Notes: generated by a model not told the origin, from the sequence alone. DNA of 64,000 nucleotides from Hedera helix (GCA_947179155.2 OX359282.1:19741510-19805509), one strand, 5' to 3'; shown: positions 49,210 to 60,059, counted from the stretch's first letter. Translations and numbers: made by a program.

Positions 49210-50535
49210 AACTGGATTAGAAACAAAAATAGTTTAGAGTGAAGAAACACAAAACTCTGATCATATCCAACATGAGGAGCATGGTCATAACACTTCAATG
49301 CCAAAAACAGTAAGACATCTCAAAAATCATCCTTCGAAGAACATCATTGGAGATATAAACCAAGGAATTATCACGAGAAGGGGAGTACACAATTTATGTG
49401 CTTTCTCAGTATTCCTTTTACAAATAAAGCAAAAAAAATGCAAAGGAAGACATTCTTGATAAAATTGAAACCTAGCAATGCAAGAGGAACTACAATAATT
49501 TGAAAAATGTCAAGTATGGGAGTTAGTTTCTTTACCAAAAGAAGCCTCAATCAATGGAACCAAATGGGTGTTCAAGAACAAACTTGATGAGCATAGGACT
49601 ATAACGCGAAATAAAGAAAGACTTGTGGCTTAAGGATATAACCAACAAGAGGGGATTGACTATGAAGAAACATTTTCCCCAATAGCAATGTAGGAATCTA
49701 TCCGAATATTACTAGTTTTCGCTTATTACAAACAATTTAAGCTCTATCAAATGGACGTGAAGAGCGCATTCCTAAACGGCTACATAAATGAGAAAGTATA
49801 TGTAAAAGCACCTCCTGGATTCGAACATGAAAATTATCATCATTATGTGTACAAACTTAAAAAGGCTCTTTATGGACTCAAGCAAAGACCTAGGGCTTGG
49901 TACAATAGGTTAAGTAAGTATCTCATCTTAAACGAATTCACACGAAGTAAAATTGACACTACATTATTTATTAAGCATGAAAATAAAGATATTATAATTG
50001 TTCAAATATATGTAGACGATATTATATTTAGTTCTACTAATGATTTGCTTTGTGGGTCATTTTCTAAGTGCATGCATAAGTAGTTTGATATAAGCTTAAT
50101 AGGAGAACTTAATTATTTTTTAGGACTCCAAAACAAGCAAACAAAAGATGGGATTTATATTCATCAAACCAAATACATAAAGGAGCTACGCAAAAGATTT
50201 TGAATTGACAAATCAAAATCAAAGGCAATACCATTGAGTACCACAATCAAACTTACATCGGATGACAAAGGTACAGACGTAGAGGTAACAAAATATTGAG
50301 GTGTGATAGGAAACTTAATATATTTAATTGGTTCAAGACTCGATATAATGTATAATGTTTATCTATGTGCACATTTTCAAGCTAAACCAAATGAATCACA
50401 CTTAAAAGCGATTAAAGGAATTTTAAATATTAGTGTGACACTATTAATTTTGGTTTATATTATCTTATTTGTAATAATTTTGATCTAATAGGTTACTCAA
50501 ATGCAAACTTTGCAGGATGTCAAATTGATAGAAAA
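49210..50535 (+). pseudogene. Sirevirus-like copia polyprotein S, right fragment (RT/RNase H)
   Basis: Translation in plus frames gives the connector and RT: KCQVWELVSLPKEASINGTK, GYNQQEGIDYEETFSPIAM, and an open 110-codon stretch (49751-50083) with MDVKSAFLNGYINEKVYVK, ALYGLKQRPRAWYNRLSKY and the catalytic YVDDIIF. It continues with GELNYFLGLQ, a TTIKLTSDDKGTDVEVTKY segment and the start of RNase H (FAGCQIDRK), where it stops at X2. Stops replace residues at several places, for example LVA-stop-GYNQQ. It is collinear with F residues 520-765 and beyond. Confidence 0.85.
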
Positions 50536-50644
50536 CGTAAGACCCCGAATTTTATGAAATACAAAATTTAATTTTTCTTCATATATATTTTTCCTGAAAC
50601 AGTAAGTGGTTAAATTGATAAAGTTAAAAGTTAACGATGTTATG

Positions 50645-52669
50645 TGATGACTGGTTTTTATACCTATGTATTTAATACCTTTGAACTTAAGATATTGTGA
50701 ATTCTTTTGCATTTGATGTTAGTTTTTATGTGTTTTAATCTTGTTTAGGTCTTATATTACTTTTATATGTTTTTACTTCATTTTGTAGGATTTTGGAATA
50801 AGGGCTTGGTAGATCAAAGCTTAGAGTTGCCAGATTTGGATTTCTTGTTTGTTGTTTACGCGACAGTCAGTTGCAGCTCAAATTGGACCTTGATCCAGCC
50901 ATTATCTCTCAATTCATCCAACATGAAAGTTGTAGATATACTTCTCAGCTTTCCAAAACATCTTAAATCAACTCAATCGGAGGTCGGATGAGAGAGATAT
51001 GCCCAAAACATTGAAGGAGGCTGCGGCAGTCAAAAAAGGAACATTTCTGGGAATTTTGTACTAGAGCCGCAGCGGTGGTTTCCACCGCCGCAGCGGTGGT
51101 ACAAACTCAGAAATTAGCAGAACGTTTGACCGCCGCGGCGGTGACTTTGACCGCCGCGGCGGTGCACTGTTCCAGGTCGCGATTTCCAGTTTTTAAGCCA
51201 TTTTTGAAGCCCTAACTTCATATCTTTGATTTTTCTTTTCATTTTGGAGAGAGAGATAGGCGATTTAGGGAGGAAGAAGATGAGGGATGTGGGTTTTCCT
51301 TCATTGGATACCTACATACCTTTGATTCTTAGCCCTAATTCCCCCAATTTTTGGCTATCAATGGATGAAGAAGATGAAGAGCAAGCAAGAAAGCTATGGA
51401 TGGAAGCCATGGATGATGAGATCTGGAGATTGAAGCTTGGGTGACATCCCTTTAATCTTTTCGACTCTTATTATTCTTTGTATTTCATTTTATTGTTGAA
51501 TCTTGTGGGATTTGTAATGAATATTTGCTAGTTTTCATTCATTGGAATATAAGTATGTTTTTGGTACCCAAATAGTTGTTGAATTGATTTTCTCTCTCTT
51601 GATTGGCACCATGGATTGGATTAACATGTTTAGTTATTCATATATCGATTGCTTGGCTTAATGATTAGTGTGGGTTTCTATATGAAATTGACAAATGGAT
51701 TATAGGATTGACCTAAATGTGATAACATGTGATTGTGCTATTCTACATAGTGGGATGTATGATTTGCGTATTGGATAGAAATATACCTGTATGCCATGTG
51801 TAACCAGTTAAGAACTTGTGCTTCAAACCCTTGTTTAATGTTAATTCTCATAGAAATATAGTGGATTACTTAGACTTGGGGATGCTTGTATTGCTATCGA
51901 CAGAGGCGTATAAGTACTGTAGTGTTCTTGGTTGACCATTCGTGGGTTACGACCATATGAATGGGTTGTCATGTTTGTGCTAATTGTTAATTGTTTAGCT
52001 TTGCAATCGCTTTAGTAACTTGTATGAAATCGGAAGATGGATTATAAGTTTGGGCCTGAATATGTTATCATGTGTATGTTATTGGGTCTTAGGATTGAAT
52101 GCATATTTGCGTGTAGGATAGACATATACCTACGTGCCACGTGTAGCCAATGTGAGAGTCTGTGCTTTAAAAACCTTACTTGTGTTAATTCTCATAGAAA
52201 TATAGTGAATTATCTTGCTTGGGTTGTTCTTGTCTGAATTCTGTCGAATGGGATAGGTTTGGATGAGATATGCTTATTTGGCTATCGAAATATGCCTATA
52301 AGTACCTTTGTACTCTCGGTTAGCCGTTTGTCGTGACCGTACGATTGAGATGAGAGTTAGGAGAGGAAAACGACGTATTGGGGGAAATTGCATGCTTAGA
52401 TTCACCTATCTTTAAATGCTTTCTAGTTTAATTGTTTATTTGTGTTATGTCTATTTACATTCCACTTTTCCATTCAATTAAACGTTTGAACTAAGATTGA
52501 CTCGATGCAATCGGTATTCGGAACTCGTTAGAACTAATTCCTCGTGGGATCGACTTTTACTTACTCTTTATTACTTGTTGACCGCGTATGCTTGCGCGTT
52601 ATTGTTCATTCAAACGAACTCGATGTCGGAACTTTACTACTAAATAAACCGTTCCGATTTCGCTCAGCA
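50645..52669 (+). mobile_element. Solo LTR P, TSD TTATG
   Basis: This 2025-bp block starts TGATGACTGG and ends CGCTCAGCA, with TTATG at 50640-50644 and 52670-52674. It has GC-rich palindromes (51066-51164), a degenerate tandem duplication of about 345 bp (about 51675-52350) and, near the 3' end, CGTGGGATCGACTTTTACT followed by GTTGACCGCGTATGCTTGCG, similar to Q and N. Short open stretches inside have no family resemblance. Confidence 0.85.
51066..51164. repeat. GC-rich palindromes in P
   Basis: Two copies of CCGCAGCGGTGGT (about 51067 and 51089) and two of GACCGCCGCGGCGGTG (about 51128 and 51149). The latter contain a perfect CCGCCGCGGCGG palindrome. Confidence 0.9.
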
Positions 52670-53083
52670 TTATGTGTAAATTATATTATGTCAGACAATA
52701 TTCGTTTGGTCGGGGAATGTGAGGATCCAAATTTTCAGGATTTTCTTAAATGAGAATGTAATTGATAAAATTATCAAGGTTGTTTAAATTAATTATTATT
52801 ATATGTGATTTAAGGTATGTGATGAGAATTAATTAGTAAATTAAATCTGTACAGAGATCATGACGAATTGTGTTAATTTAAAATAATTGAAAAGTAAATA
52901 AATTGTTTAAAAACAATTTATGAAGAATAAGAGAAATTTCTTGTAAAGGCACAATAAAATACGAAAGTTATATTTAAATGGTGTTATGTGGTAATGTGAA
53001 ATATATATATATATACATTTGTATATATATAAATGTGCATGTTTAATTGATAATTATAAATTTTATTGATTATGAAAATTAAG

Positions 53084-54615
53084 TGAAATTTAGATAAGGC
53101 ACACTTAGAAGGGGGGTTGAATAAGTGTGAGAACAAACTATGATAAACTTTTTTGTTTTTCCGAATTCAGTTTACTGTTTTAATGAATACAGCTTGCTGT
53201 ATTAATATGGTCTACTGAATTGAAAACTTTCTTTTAAATCAATGAAAACTTCGTGGCTGAAATTATCACTTAAAGAAAATACACGCTGTAAATAAATTAT
53301 CTGTGAATATTTTAGATTTTAGTGTTTGAGATAACGATTAACTAGTGTGAAAAGCAATACCAAGCAATAAAATCAACACCAAGATTTTTACGTGGTTCAA
53401 CTATAACCCTCTATAATAATAGCCTACTCCACGTCCAATACCAACTAGTATTCGAGACTCACTTTATATATATTTCTCACAATTACAAAGTAACCCCTTT
53501 TACAAAACAGATTAAATGAATTTTTAAATTCTCTTAAGCACTTTTGCTCCTTGTGCACCTATGCACTTCTCAAGCACCTCTGCTTCCTTAACTCTGTTTG
53601 TAAAACAATTCTTAATCCACACTTGGATTAAATTCCTTTAGACAATCACTTAGTCTAAATAAACAAAGATCAGATAGATACAAATTTAGAGGTCTAGTGA
53701 TCAAAGCAAATAATTAATTTAACAATATAAGGCTCAGCTAATGTATGGAATGATCAATTAATAATAAAAAGATATTACCAATTTAAATCTCACATAAATA
53801 TGCTTGATCAGAATTTCCAATAGCCCAAATAGCAGTTTGCACAAAAATGATTTTTCCAATATGTAATTAGTGTTCTGTTAAATCATGACTCGGTAGAAAA
53901 AATCCATACGCAATTTATAGCCATATAAAATAATACCGTTACTGCTTAGAGAGATATCAATTCCGTTCTCCATAAACCTTATCTCATAAAGAGATAAAAC
54001 TTGTTAGCATAATATCTGGTCAGAACATATCTCAACAATATGACCGTGGCTTTTGAATAACAATATCTAGTCAAATCGTATCTCAATATTACCGTGGCAC
54101 TTGGATAAGAATATCCAGTCAAAACATATCTCAACAATATATGTTACTTGGAAAGATAAATTGTACCCATACACGGTATATTCAAAATGTTAAGCATATC
54201 TGTAACAAGTAATCATGACCCCTTTTTAGTAGATATCATCATTATCACATACACTAATATCGAGATTTGTTCTTTTCAAAATATTATGCACGAAGTACAC
54301 AGTAACTCAAGTTTTATATCCACTGATATCCATTTCCATATTTGGACAACATTATTCACACTAACCCCATAAGATAAACATGAATAATCGTTAGTATTAA
54401 AGCCAGTATATGATATGCACATAAAATGTCCTAGAGCCTTAAATTGAAAAATTAAATATTTGTAATTACCTTTCATAAAATTCTTAAAGCTCAAATCCAC
54501 TCTTCAGTCTTCTTGAACACTTCAACAAGTATTCCCTGAAATTCACAATAAAGAATTTAGTATTCATAATAAATCATCATCAAAACATTAGGTTTAGAAT
54601 ATGACAAAGTCAACA
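53084..54615 (-). repeat. F 3' LTR
   Basis: On the plus strand it begins TGAAATTTAGATAAGG and ends GACAAAGTCAACA. A TATA-like ATATATATAAAGT (minus strand) is at 53463-53475. Confidence 0.95.
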
Positions 54616-54630
54616 TTCTCCCCCTTTTTG
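54616..54630 (-). other. Polypurine tract of F
   Basis: The minus strand reads CAAAAAGGGGGAGAA immediately before TGTTGAC, the LTR start. Two further G5-type tracts lie at 54651-54660 and 54829-54840, within 230 bp. Multiple polypurine tracts are a known Sirevirus trait. Confidence 0.9.
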
Positions 54631-54857
54631 ATGATGACAACAAATATTAACTCCCCCTTAATTAATGCATATATTAAACCATTAAAAAAAACATCAAACC
54701 GAATTATCCAACAGAAGCAACCATAGTCTTTAAAAACACAAATGAAATTAGTCTGAAAACATGAACATAAAATAAATCTTAATTCAGCAGCCATTCAACA
54801 ATAGTCAGCCAAAATCCTCCGTCAAGTTGTCTCCCCCTTTGTCATCAGCGAAAACAA

Positions 54858-56693
54858 TTAGTCAAGTTCCTCAATATGACCACTGGTTTCAGCACGTTTA
54901 GTAAAATAAGGACGATGACGATTTCGATGAAGTCGTTCTTCCTCAGAAAGATCATCGGCAAAACGGGTCGGTCTTGGAATAAAAGTTGATGGAGGAAGAG
55001 GCATGTCGAGAAAATCACCCTTGAATTCGGCTAGCCAATTACACATTGGCCATTCAGGAATAGGGGACTGCATAGACTGAAAATGTAATTTCCGTCCAAC
55101 ATCGTTAAACCGTGTTGCCATAAATTCGGCAAACTCCCCGAGCTGATAACTGACAAACTTCATTTCCTGACTCAACTGACAAGTATTTCGATTAAATTTG
55201 CGATGCAGTGCTTCAACCATAGCCATGGTGTGTAATTCAAAACCTGCCTGAAGATCAATAAACTCATCTTCAACGCGATGAAAAAGTTTATTAATCTCTG
55301 GTGCACCAATTGACAGTTTCCCTTTTTCAAGAACCGCAAGTCGAGACTTAATGTAAGCTAAATCAGTTTTCATGGAAATTTGATTTTGCAAAATTTCAGT
55401 CAAAACATTCATAATGTCAGAACCTTGATTTTTTGGTGAAGAGGATGAAGAGGAATCAGGAGTCGGAGGAATTGAAGGATTGTTAGGAGGATCAGGTATA
55501 AGACGGACAAACTCACCAGCAAGAAAAGTGATACGAGATTGTTTCAAGTTGGAAGTATCTATAAATTCATTACTTGAAACCGAGATTTCATCATCAAAAG
55601 AGATTTTAAAATGTTGAAAAATTTTTGTCAAAAATTTGCTGTAAGGCAAACATTTTTTAGATTGACGAATACAACTCTGCATGTGCAACAACATCATTTG
55701 AGACAAATTGAAAGGAACACTTTTTAAAATCATAGCAACTACCACCATATCTTGATACGTAAAATCTGATCCACCACCAAGTCGTGGAAACAGATTGTAC
55801 CTAATCAATTTATGTAGCACACAAGCAGTTGGGCAAACATCTACAGTCTTAGGAGTAAATAATGTTGATAAAGACTGATCACCCATAACAATACGCAATT
55901 GTTCTATTGGAGAAAAAGGAATTAAAGCAGCGCCTTTTAAAGTAAAAGGACAAGGTCCAGTAGATGAAATTCCCAAAATACTACCAAAATCGACAGAAGT
56001 GAAAAATAAAGATTTTCCCTTAACAAAAGTGGTAAAGCAATCCCCATTGCATTCTAGATTAGTATAAAATTGTTGAACTAATCTGGGATAAGCAATAATA
56101 GGTGGAAACAACATAGATGAAATTTCGCAAGAATTAAAAAGTGTCTGCAAAACAGAGTGTTTGAAATAGAATAAATCCAGAGTTTTTTCGTACACAAATT
56201 GCTTTGTAGCAATGGAATTTTTAAAACGGATTTCAAAACTATGTCCTCTGAAAAAGTTTTCTGGCATATCGGTAGAAGAAGAAAATTGATTTACCAGATT
56301 TGAAGGATTCTCTGGCTGAGAATACAAGTTTTCGTCACGCATCGGTTCCTTCATCTTCTGATGAGATGGATCTACTTCAGATGTCCTTAGAAACGAAAAA
56401 CTCGAATCTGAATCGTCTGAAAACAGTGTGCCTTCCGACGACACATGTATCGACGATTTCTTCGAAACCCGCCTTGCTTTCATCTTTGTTCCTGTAGCGT
56501 GCTTTAAAGAAGATCTGCCAACGTTAGATTTCTCAATCGATCGTTTACTAGCCCTGGTTTTCATGACTTTAAAGGATTTGGAGAAAGATGAAGAGTTTTG
56601 ATGAGAGATGAAGTTTAAGAGATCTGATTTATGATGAAGACAGAGAACGCAAGTATACATGAAATAGGAGTCCAACAAGAAAACTGACACCAA
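54858..56693 (-). CDS. Extra ORF downstream of pol in Sirevirus F, PTPD-like
   Basis: This is a 611-codon open frame on the same strand as gag-pol. The more natural start is probably Met44 (ATG at 56564, MKTRASKRS), because the first 43 residues are hydrophobic and resemble leader sequence. Residues 44-150 are basic and serine-rich. Residues about 150-370 carry FYTNLECNGDCFTTFVKGKS, SVDFGSILGIS and a YQDMVVVAMILKSVPFNLS segment, which recall the putative plant transposon protein domain found near plant retroelements. A proline/serine linker follows, then a heptad-like stretch (about 430-465), and a charged C-terminus. No transmembrane anchor is seen beyond the N-terminus, so an envelope role is not supported. 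It has no stop or frameshift, unlike gag-pol. A structural or nucleic-acid role is only a guess. Confidence 0.75.
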   Translation of the reverse strand: MVSVFLLDSYFMYTCVLCLHHKSDLLNFISHQNSSSFSKSFKVMKTRASKRSIEKSNVGRSSLKHATGTKMKARRVSKKSSIHVSSEGTLFSDDSDSSFSFLRTSEVDPSHQKMKEPMRDENLYSQPENPSNLVNQFSSSTDMPENFFRGHSFEIRFKNSIATKQFVYEKTLDLFYFKHSVLQTLFNSCEISSMLFPPIIAYPRLVQQFYTNLECNGDCFTTFVKGKSLFFTSVDFGSILGISSTGPCPFTLKGAALIPFSPIEQLRIVMGDQSLSTLFTPKTVDVCPTACVLHKLIRYNLFPRLGGGSDFTYQDMVVVAMILKSVPFNLSQMMLLHMQSCIRQSKKCLPYSKFLTKIFQHFKISFDDEISVSSNEFIDTSNLKQSRITFLAGEFVRLIPDPPNNPSIPPTPDSSSSSSPKNQGSDIMNVLTEILQNQISMKTDLAYIKSRLAVLEKGKLSIGAPEINKLFHRVEDEFIDLQAGFELHTMAMVEALHRKFNRNTCQLSQEMKFVSYQLGEFAEFMATRFNDVGRKLHFQSMQSPIPEWPMCNWLAEFKGDFLDMPLPPSTFIPRPTRFADDLSEEERLHRNRHRPYFTKRAETSGHIEELD

Positions 56694-56699
56694 AAGTCG

Positions 56700-56919
56700 T
56701 GTGTCTTTTCAAATTCAGAACACTGTTTGACTACCATCGTTCCGTCTTTCAAGGTAATAAATAATAACCGACAGACGAAAAAAAAATCATAAAAAGAAAC
56801 ATGCATCTAGAAGGTTGTTTGAGCGGATAAAGACGAATGAACAGATACATATTTCAGATAACATGCAGAAAATATATTATAAACTAAATCACATAAAACT
56901 TCAAGTACATGAAATATAA
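56700..56919 (-). other. Spacer between pol and the extra ORF in F
   Basis: About 220 bp of untranslated sequence. Nothing in it decides how the downstream frame is expressed; a spliced subgenomic RNA is the usual proposal for such frames. Confidence 0.5.
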
Positions 56920-57657
56920 TTATACCATGCACATACCAAGTTCTCTTCTTAACATACAAAACCTTTCCTCACCCAAAGGTTTAGTAAAAATATCAGCTAA
57001 CTGTTTCTCTGTAGGAATAAACATTAATTTAACTAACCCTTTTGAAACATTATCCCTTAAGAAATGATGCCGAACTTCTATATGTTTTGTACGTGAATGC
57101 ATAACAGGATTTTTTGATATGTTAATAGCACTCAAATTATCACAATATATAGGCACATTATTGCATATAATACCAAAATCACATAAAGTTTGTCTCATCC
57201 ATAATATTTGAGAGCAACAACTTCCTGCAGCTAAATATTCACCCTCAGTGGTTGATAAAGCAACTGAAGTTTGCTTTTTACTATGCTATGAAACAAGACT
57301 TTGTCCCAAGAATGTACAAGCACCACTTGTACTTTTTCTATCAACTTGAAATCCTGCATAGTCAGCATCTGAATAACCCATTAGTTCAAAATGATTACAA
57401 ATTGGATAAAACAACCCTAAATTTATAGTACCACTTAAATATTTAAAAATTCTTTTAACAGCTAGTAAGTGGGATTCTTTGGGTTTTGCTTGAAACCGAG
57501 CACATAGGCATACACTGTACATTATATCAGGCCTAGATGCAGTTAAATATAATAAAGATCCAATCATACCTCGATATTTGGTTAACTCTACATCTATACC
57601 TTTATCATCTGATGTAAGCTTTATTGATGTACTCATTGGTGTAGCCTTTGAATTCAC
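56920..57657 (-). pseudogene. F pol 3' part: RNase H, one in-frame TAG
   Basis: One reading frame holds SKATPMSTSIKLTSDDKG, GSLLYLTASRPDIMYSVCLC, DADYAGFQVDRKSTSGACTF (RNase H) and then, after the stop, CDNLSAINISKNPVMHSRTK and LADIFTKPLGEERF. A TAG at about 57283-57285 replaces the conserved tryptophan that precedes HSKKQTS. The frame differs from the upstream pol frame because of the A8 tract at 57725-57732. RNase H would degrade the RNA of the RNA-DNA hybrid during reverse transcription. Confidence 0.85.
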
Positions 57658-57661
57658 TCCT

Positions 57662-59959
57662 TCATAACCAAATCTTTTGAGTAGTTCTTTTGTATACTTG
57701 GATTGATAAATAAGGATCCCTTCCTTTTTTTTGCTTGATTTGGAGTCCCAAAAAGTAATTTAACTCTCCCATTAAGCTTATATCAAATTCCTTATGCATA
57801 CACTTTGAAAACCACTCACAAAGAAAATCGTTAGTAGCACCAAATATTATGTCATCTACATATATTTGAACAATAATTATTTCTTGTTTTTCATGCTTAA
57901 TAAATAATGTAGAATCTATTTTACCTCTAGTAAAATCACTTGAAATAAGATACTTACTCAACCTTTCATACCACGCTCTTGGAGCTTGTTTGAGACCATA
58001 AAGAGCTTTCTTTAGCTTAAAAACATGATTTGGATATTTCTCATGTTCAAAACCAGGAGGTTGTTTGACATAGACTTCTTCATTGATATATCCATTAAGA
58101 AACACACTATTTACATCTATTTGATAAAGCTTGAACTTCTTGTAACAAGCAAATGCTAACAAGATCTGAATAGATTCTAATCTTGCAACTGGAGCATATG
58201 TTTCTTCATAATCGATTCCTTCTTGTTGATTGTAGCCCTGAGCTACTAGCCTTGCTTTGTTGCGAATGATGGTCCCATGCTCATCACGCTTGTTTTTAAA
58301 CACCCATTTTGTTCCAATAATACTAACGTCTTTAGGAAGAGGCATTAATTCCCAAAATTGGCATCGCTCAAATTGCTGAAGTTCCTCTTGCATTGCCATT
58401 AACCAGTTTTCATCAACTATGGCTTCCTTAGCATTCTTTGGTTCAACTTGTGATAAGAATGCACATTGATTTTGTAGGTTTCTTAGTGTGGTAACTCCTT
58501 TGTTTATATCTCCAATGATATTATCTGGGGGATGATCCTTGAGATATTTTGCTGTCTTTGGCATGTGGACATCATGTATTACTTCTTCTGGTTCAGAGAA
58601 GTTTACTTCAAGCTCTTGTGTTGTTTCTTTTTCCATTCCTTGGAAGTTTTCCAATTCAGCTTGCTGAAATCGTTCATTCGGCTTGCCAAATAAATCTTTT
58701 TGGTTTGCTGCATTAGTTGGAATTCCCATATTTCCTGCATCTTCATCTCTTTCTTTTGGAAGATCATTATTAGTCTCATTAAATGTAATATGAACTGATT
58801 CTTCAACACATAGCTTATTAATATTAAATACACGATATGCTTTGCTATTATGTGAATAACCAATAAAAATACCTTCATAAGACTTAGCATCAAATTTTCC
58901 CAAATTATCGCTGGTGTTTAGTATATAGCATTTAGACCCAAATACTTTGAAATAACTTATATTTGGAATTTTGTTATTCAACAGCTCATAAGGAGTTTTC
59001 AAAACAATAGGACGAATAAGAACTCTATTTAGCACATAACAAGAAGTATTAACAGCTTCAGCCCAAAATTTCTTTGGAAGCTTGCTTTCTTGTAAAAGAG
59101 TTCTAGCTGTTTCTTGAAGTGTTCTATTCTTTCTTTCCACTACCCCATTTTGCTGAGGAGTTCTGGGAGCAGAAAACTCATGGCTTACACCTTTAAGATC
59201 ACAAAAAGTAATAAAATCCTTTTGAAATTCAGTACCATGATCACTTCGAATCTTTCTTAATTTGATACTAAATTTAGTCTCTAAATTTCTTATCAATTTT
59301 TCAAAACCTTTGAATGCTTCATCTTTGGTTCTCAAAAACAATACCCATGTATATCTAGAAAAATCATCTACTATTACAAATGCATAAAATTTACCATTGA
59401 TACTAGCATGCCTTTCTGGGCCAAATAAATCAAGATGAAGTAATTGTAAAGGAGAGGAAGTTGATACCATATTCTTCGCACTGAATGACGTCCTTACTTG
59501 TTTTCCAAGTTGACAAGGAACACATATTCCTTTCTTTTCGAACTTTATTTTTGGCAACCCTTTGACGAGATTTTTGGAAGATAATTTCTTGATTAGTTCC
59601 ATGTGAACATGTCTCATCCGTTTATGCCATAGGTTAGCCTCATCTTGCATCGAGGCAAGACATAGTTCTTCTTCCTGTTGCTCAAAATCAAGAGTATATA
59701 TATTTCCTTCTCTTTGGGCAACTAGAATGGAATTGTTAGTACCATGAGAAATTGTACATTTATCTTTTTCAAAACTAACTTGATGTCCATTGTCCATTAA
59801 TTGACTAACACTTATAAGATTAAATTCAAGTCCACTAACAAGATGAACATTATCTATATTAACCTTACCATTACCGATTTTACCTTTTCCAACAATCTCA
59901 CAGGTTCGGTTATCCCCAAAAGTGATCGTTCCATTTTTCTTCTTGATTTTTAGTTCCAC
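57662..59959 (-). CDS. F pol: integrase and reverse transcriptase (broken ends)
   Basis: A 765-codon frame from GTG at 59959; the true polyprotein began upstream. The integrase zinc motif has H112, H117, C146 and C149. The DDE catalytic residues are D177 (HLDLFGP), D240 (RSDHGTEF) and E275 (VVERKNR). The connector holds KVFGSKCYILN. RT starts near residue 535 with GTKWVFKNK, with D615 (YQIDVNSVFLNG), LYGLKQAPRAWYERL and YVDD at 700-703. It makes DNA from the element RNA and inserts it into the genome, in the virus-like particle and the nucleus. An extra A in an A8 run (57725-57732) shifts the frame near residue 745 and ends it at 57662. All catalytic residues named are present. Confidence 0.9.
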   Translation of the reverse strand: MELKIKKKNGTITFGDNRTCEIVGKGKIGNGKVNIDNVHLVSGLEFNLISVSQLMDNGHQVSFEKDKCTISHGTNNSILVAQREGNIYTLDFEQQEEELCLASMQDEANLWHKRMRHVHMELIKKLSSKNLVKGLPKIKFEKKGICVPCQLGKQVRTSFSAKNMVSTSSPLQLLHLDLFGPERHASINGKFYAFVIVDDFSRYTWVLFLRTKDEAFKGFEKLIRNLETKFSIKLRKIRSDHGTEFQKDFITFCDLKGVSHEFSAPRTPQQNGVVERKNRTLQETARTLLQESKLPKKFWAEAVNTSCYVLNRVLIRPIVLKTPYELLNNKIPNISYFKVFGSKCYILNTSDNLGKFDAKSYEGIFIGYSHNSKAYRVFNINKLCVEESVHITFNETNNDLPKERDEDAGNMGIPTNAANQKDLFGKPNERFQQAELENFQGMEKETTQELEVNFSEPEEVIHDVHMPKTAKYLKDHPPDNIIGDINKGVTTLRNLQNQCAFLSQVEPKNAKEAIVDENWLMAMQEELQQFERCQFWELMPLPKDVSIIGTKWVFKNKRDEHGTIIRNKARLVAQGYNQQEGIDYEETYAPVARLESIQILLAFACYKKFKLYQIDVNSVFLNGYINEEVYVKQPPGFEHEKYPNHVFKLKKALYGLKQAPRAWYERLSKYLISSDFTRGKIDSTLFIKHEKQEIIIVQIYVDDIIFGATNDFLCEWFSKCMHKEFDISLMGELNYFLGLQIKQKKGRDPYLSIQVYKRTTQKIWL

Positions 59960-60059
59960 GAACTTTTATTTGTCACCAGTCATGTGTCGTGAACATCCGC
60001 TATCAAGAATCCATTTTTGAGATGTAACCCTTGCCTTGAAGCAAACCTGTCAAGAAAAA
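59960..60059 (-). pseudogene. F protease region with in-frame stop
   Basis: The minus strand encodes WILDSGCSRHMTGDK, containing the aspartic protease active-site triplet DSG (about 60010-59985). A TAA follows K in the frame that continues into pol. The upstream gag frame is offset by one base, so the gag-to-protease transition needs a frame change here. Protease matures the gag-pol polyprotein. Confidence 0.8.

Noticed and set aside
51226..51444. 72-codon stretch rich in E and K in solo LTR P
   Set aside because: It lies in the transcribed leader part of an LTR and resembles no known protein, so it is probably chance.
54187..54372. 61-codon stretch identical in both F LTRs (also 62833-63018)
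   Set aside because: It is antisense to F and identical only because the LTRs are young duplicates.
56300..56497. 65-codon plus-strand frame opposite the extra F frame
   Set aside because: It is an antisense shadow of the long minus-strand frame.
58603..58893. 96-codon frame overlapping F pol on the same strand
   Set aside because: It is an alternate-frame shadow of the connector between integrase and reverse transcriptase.
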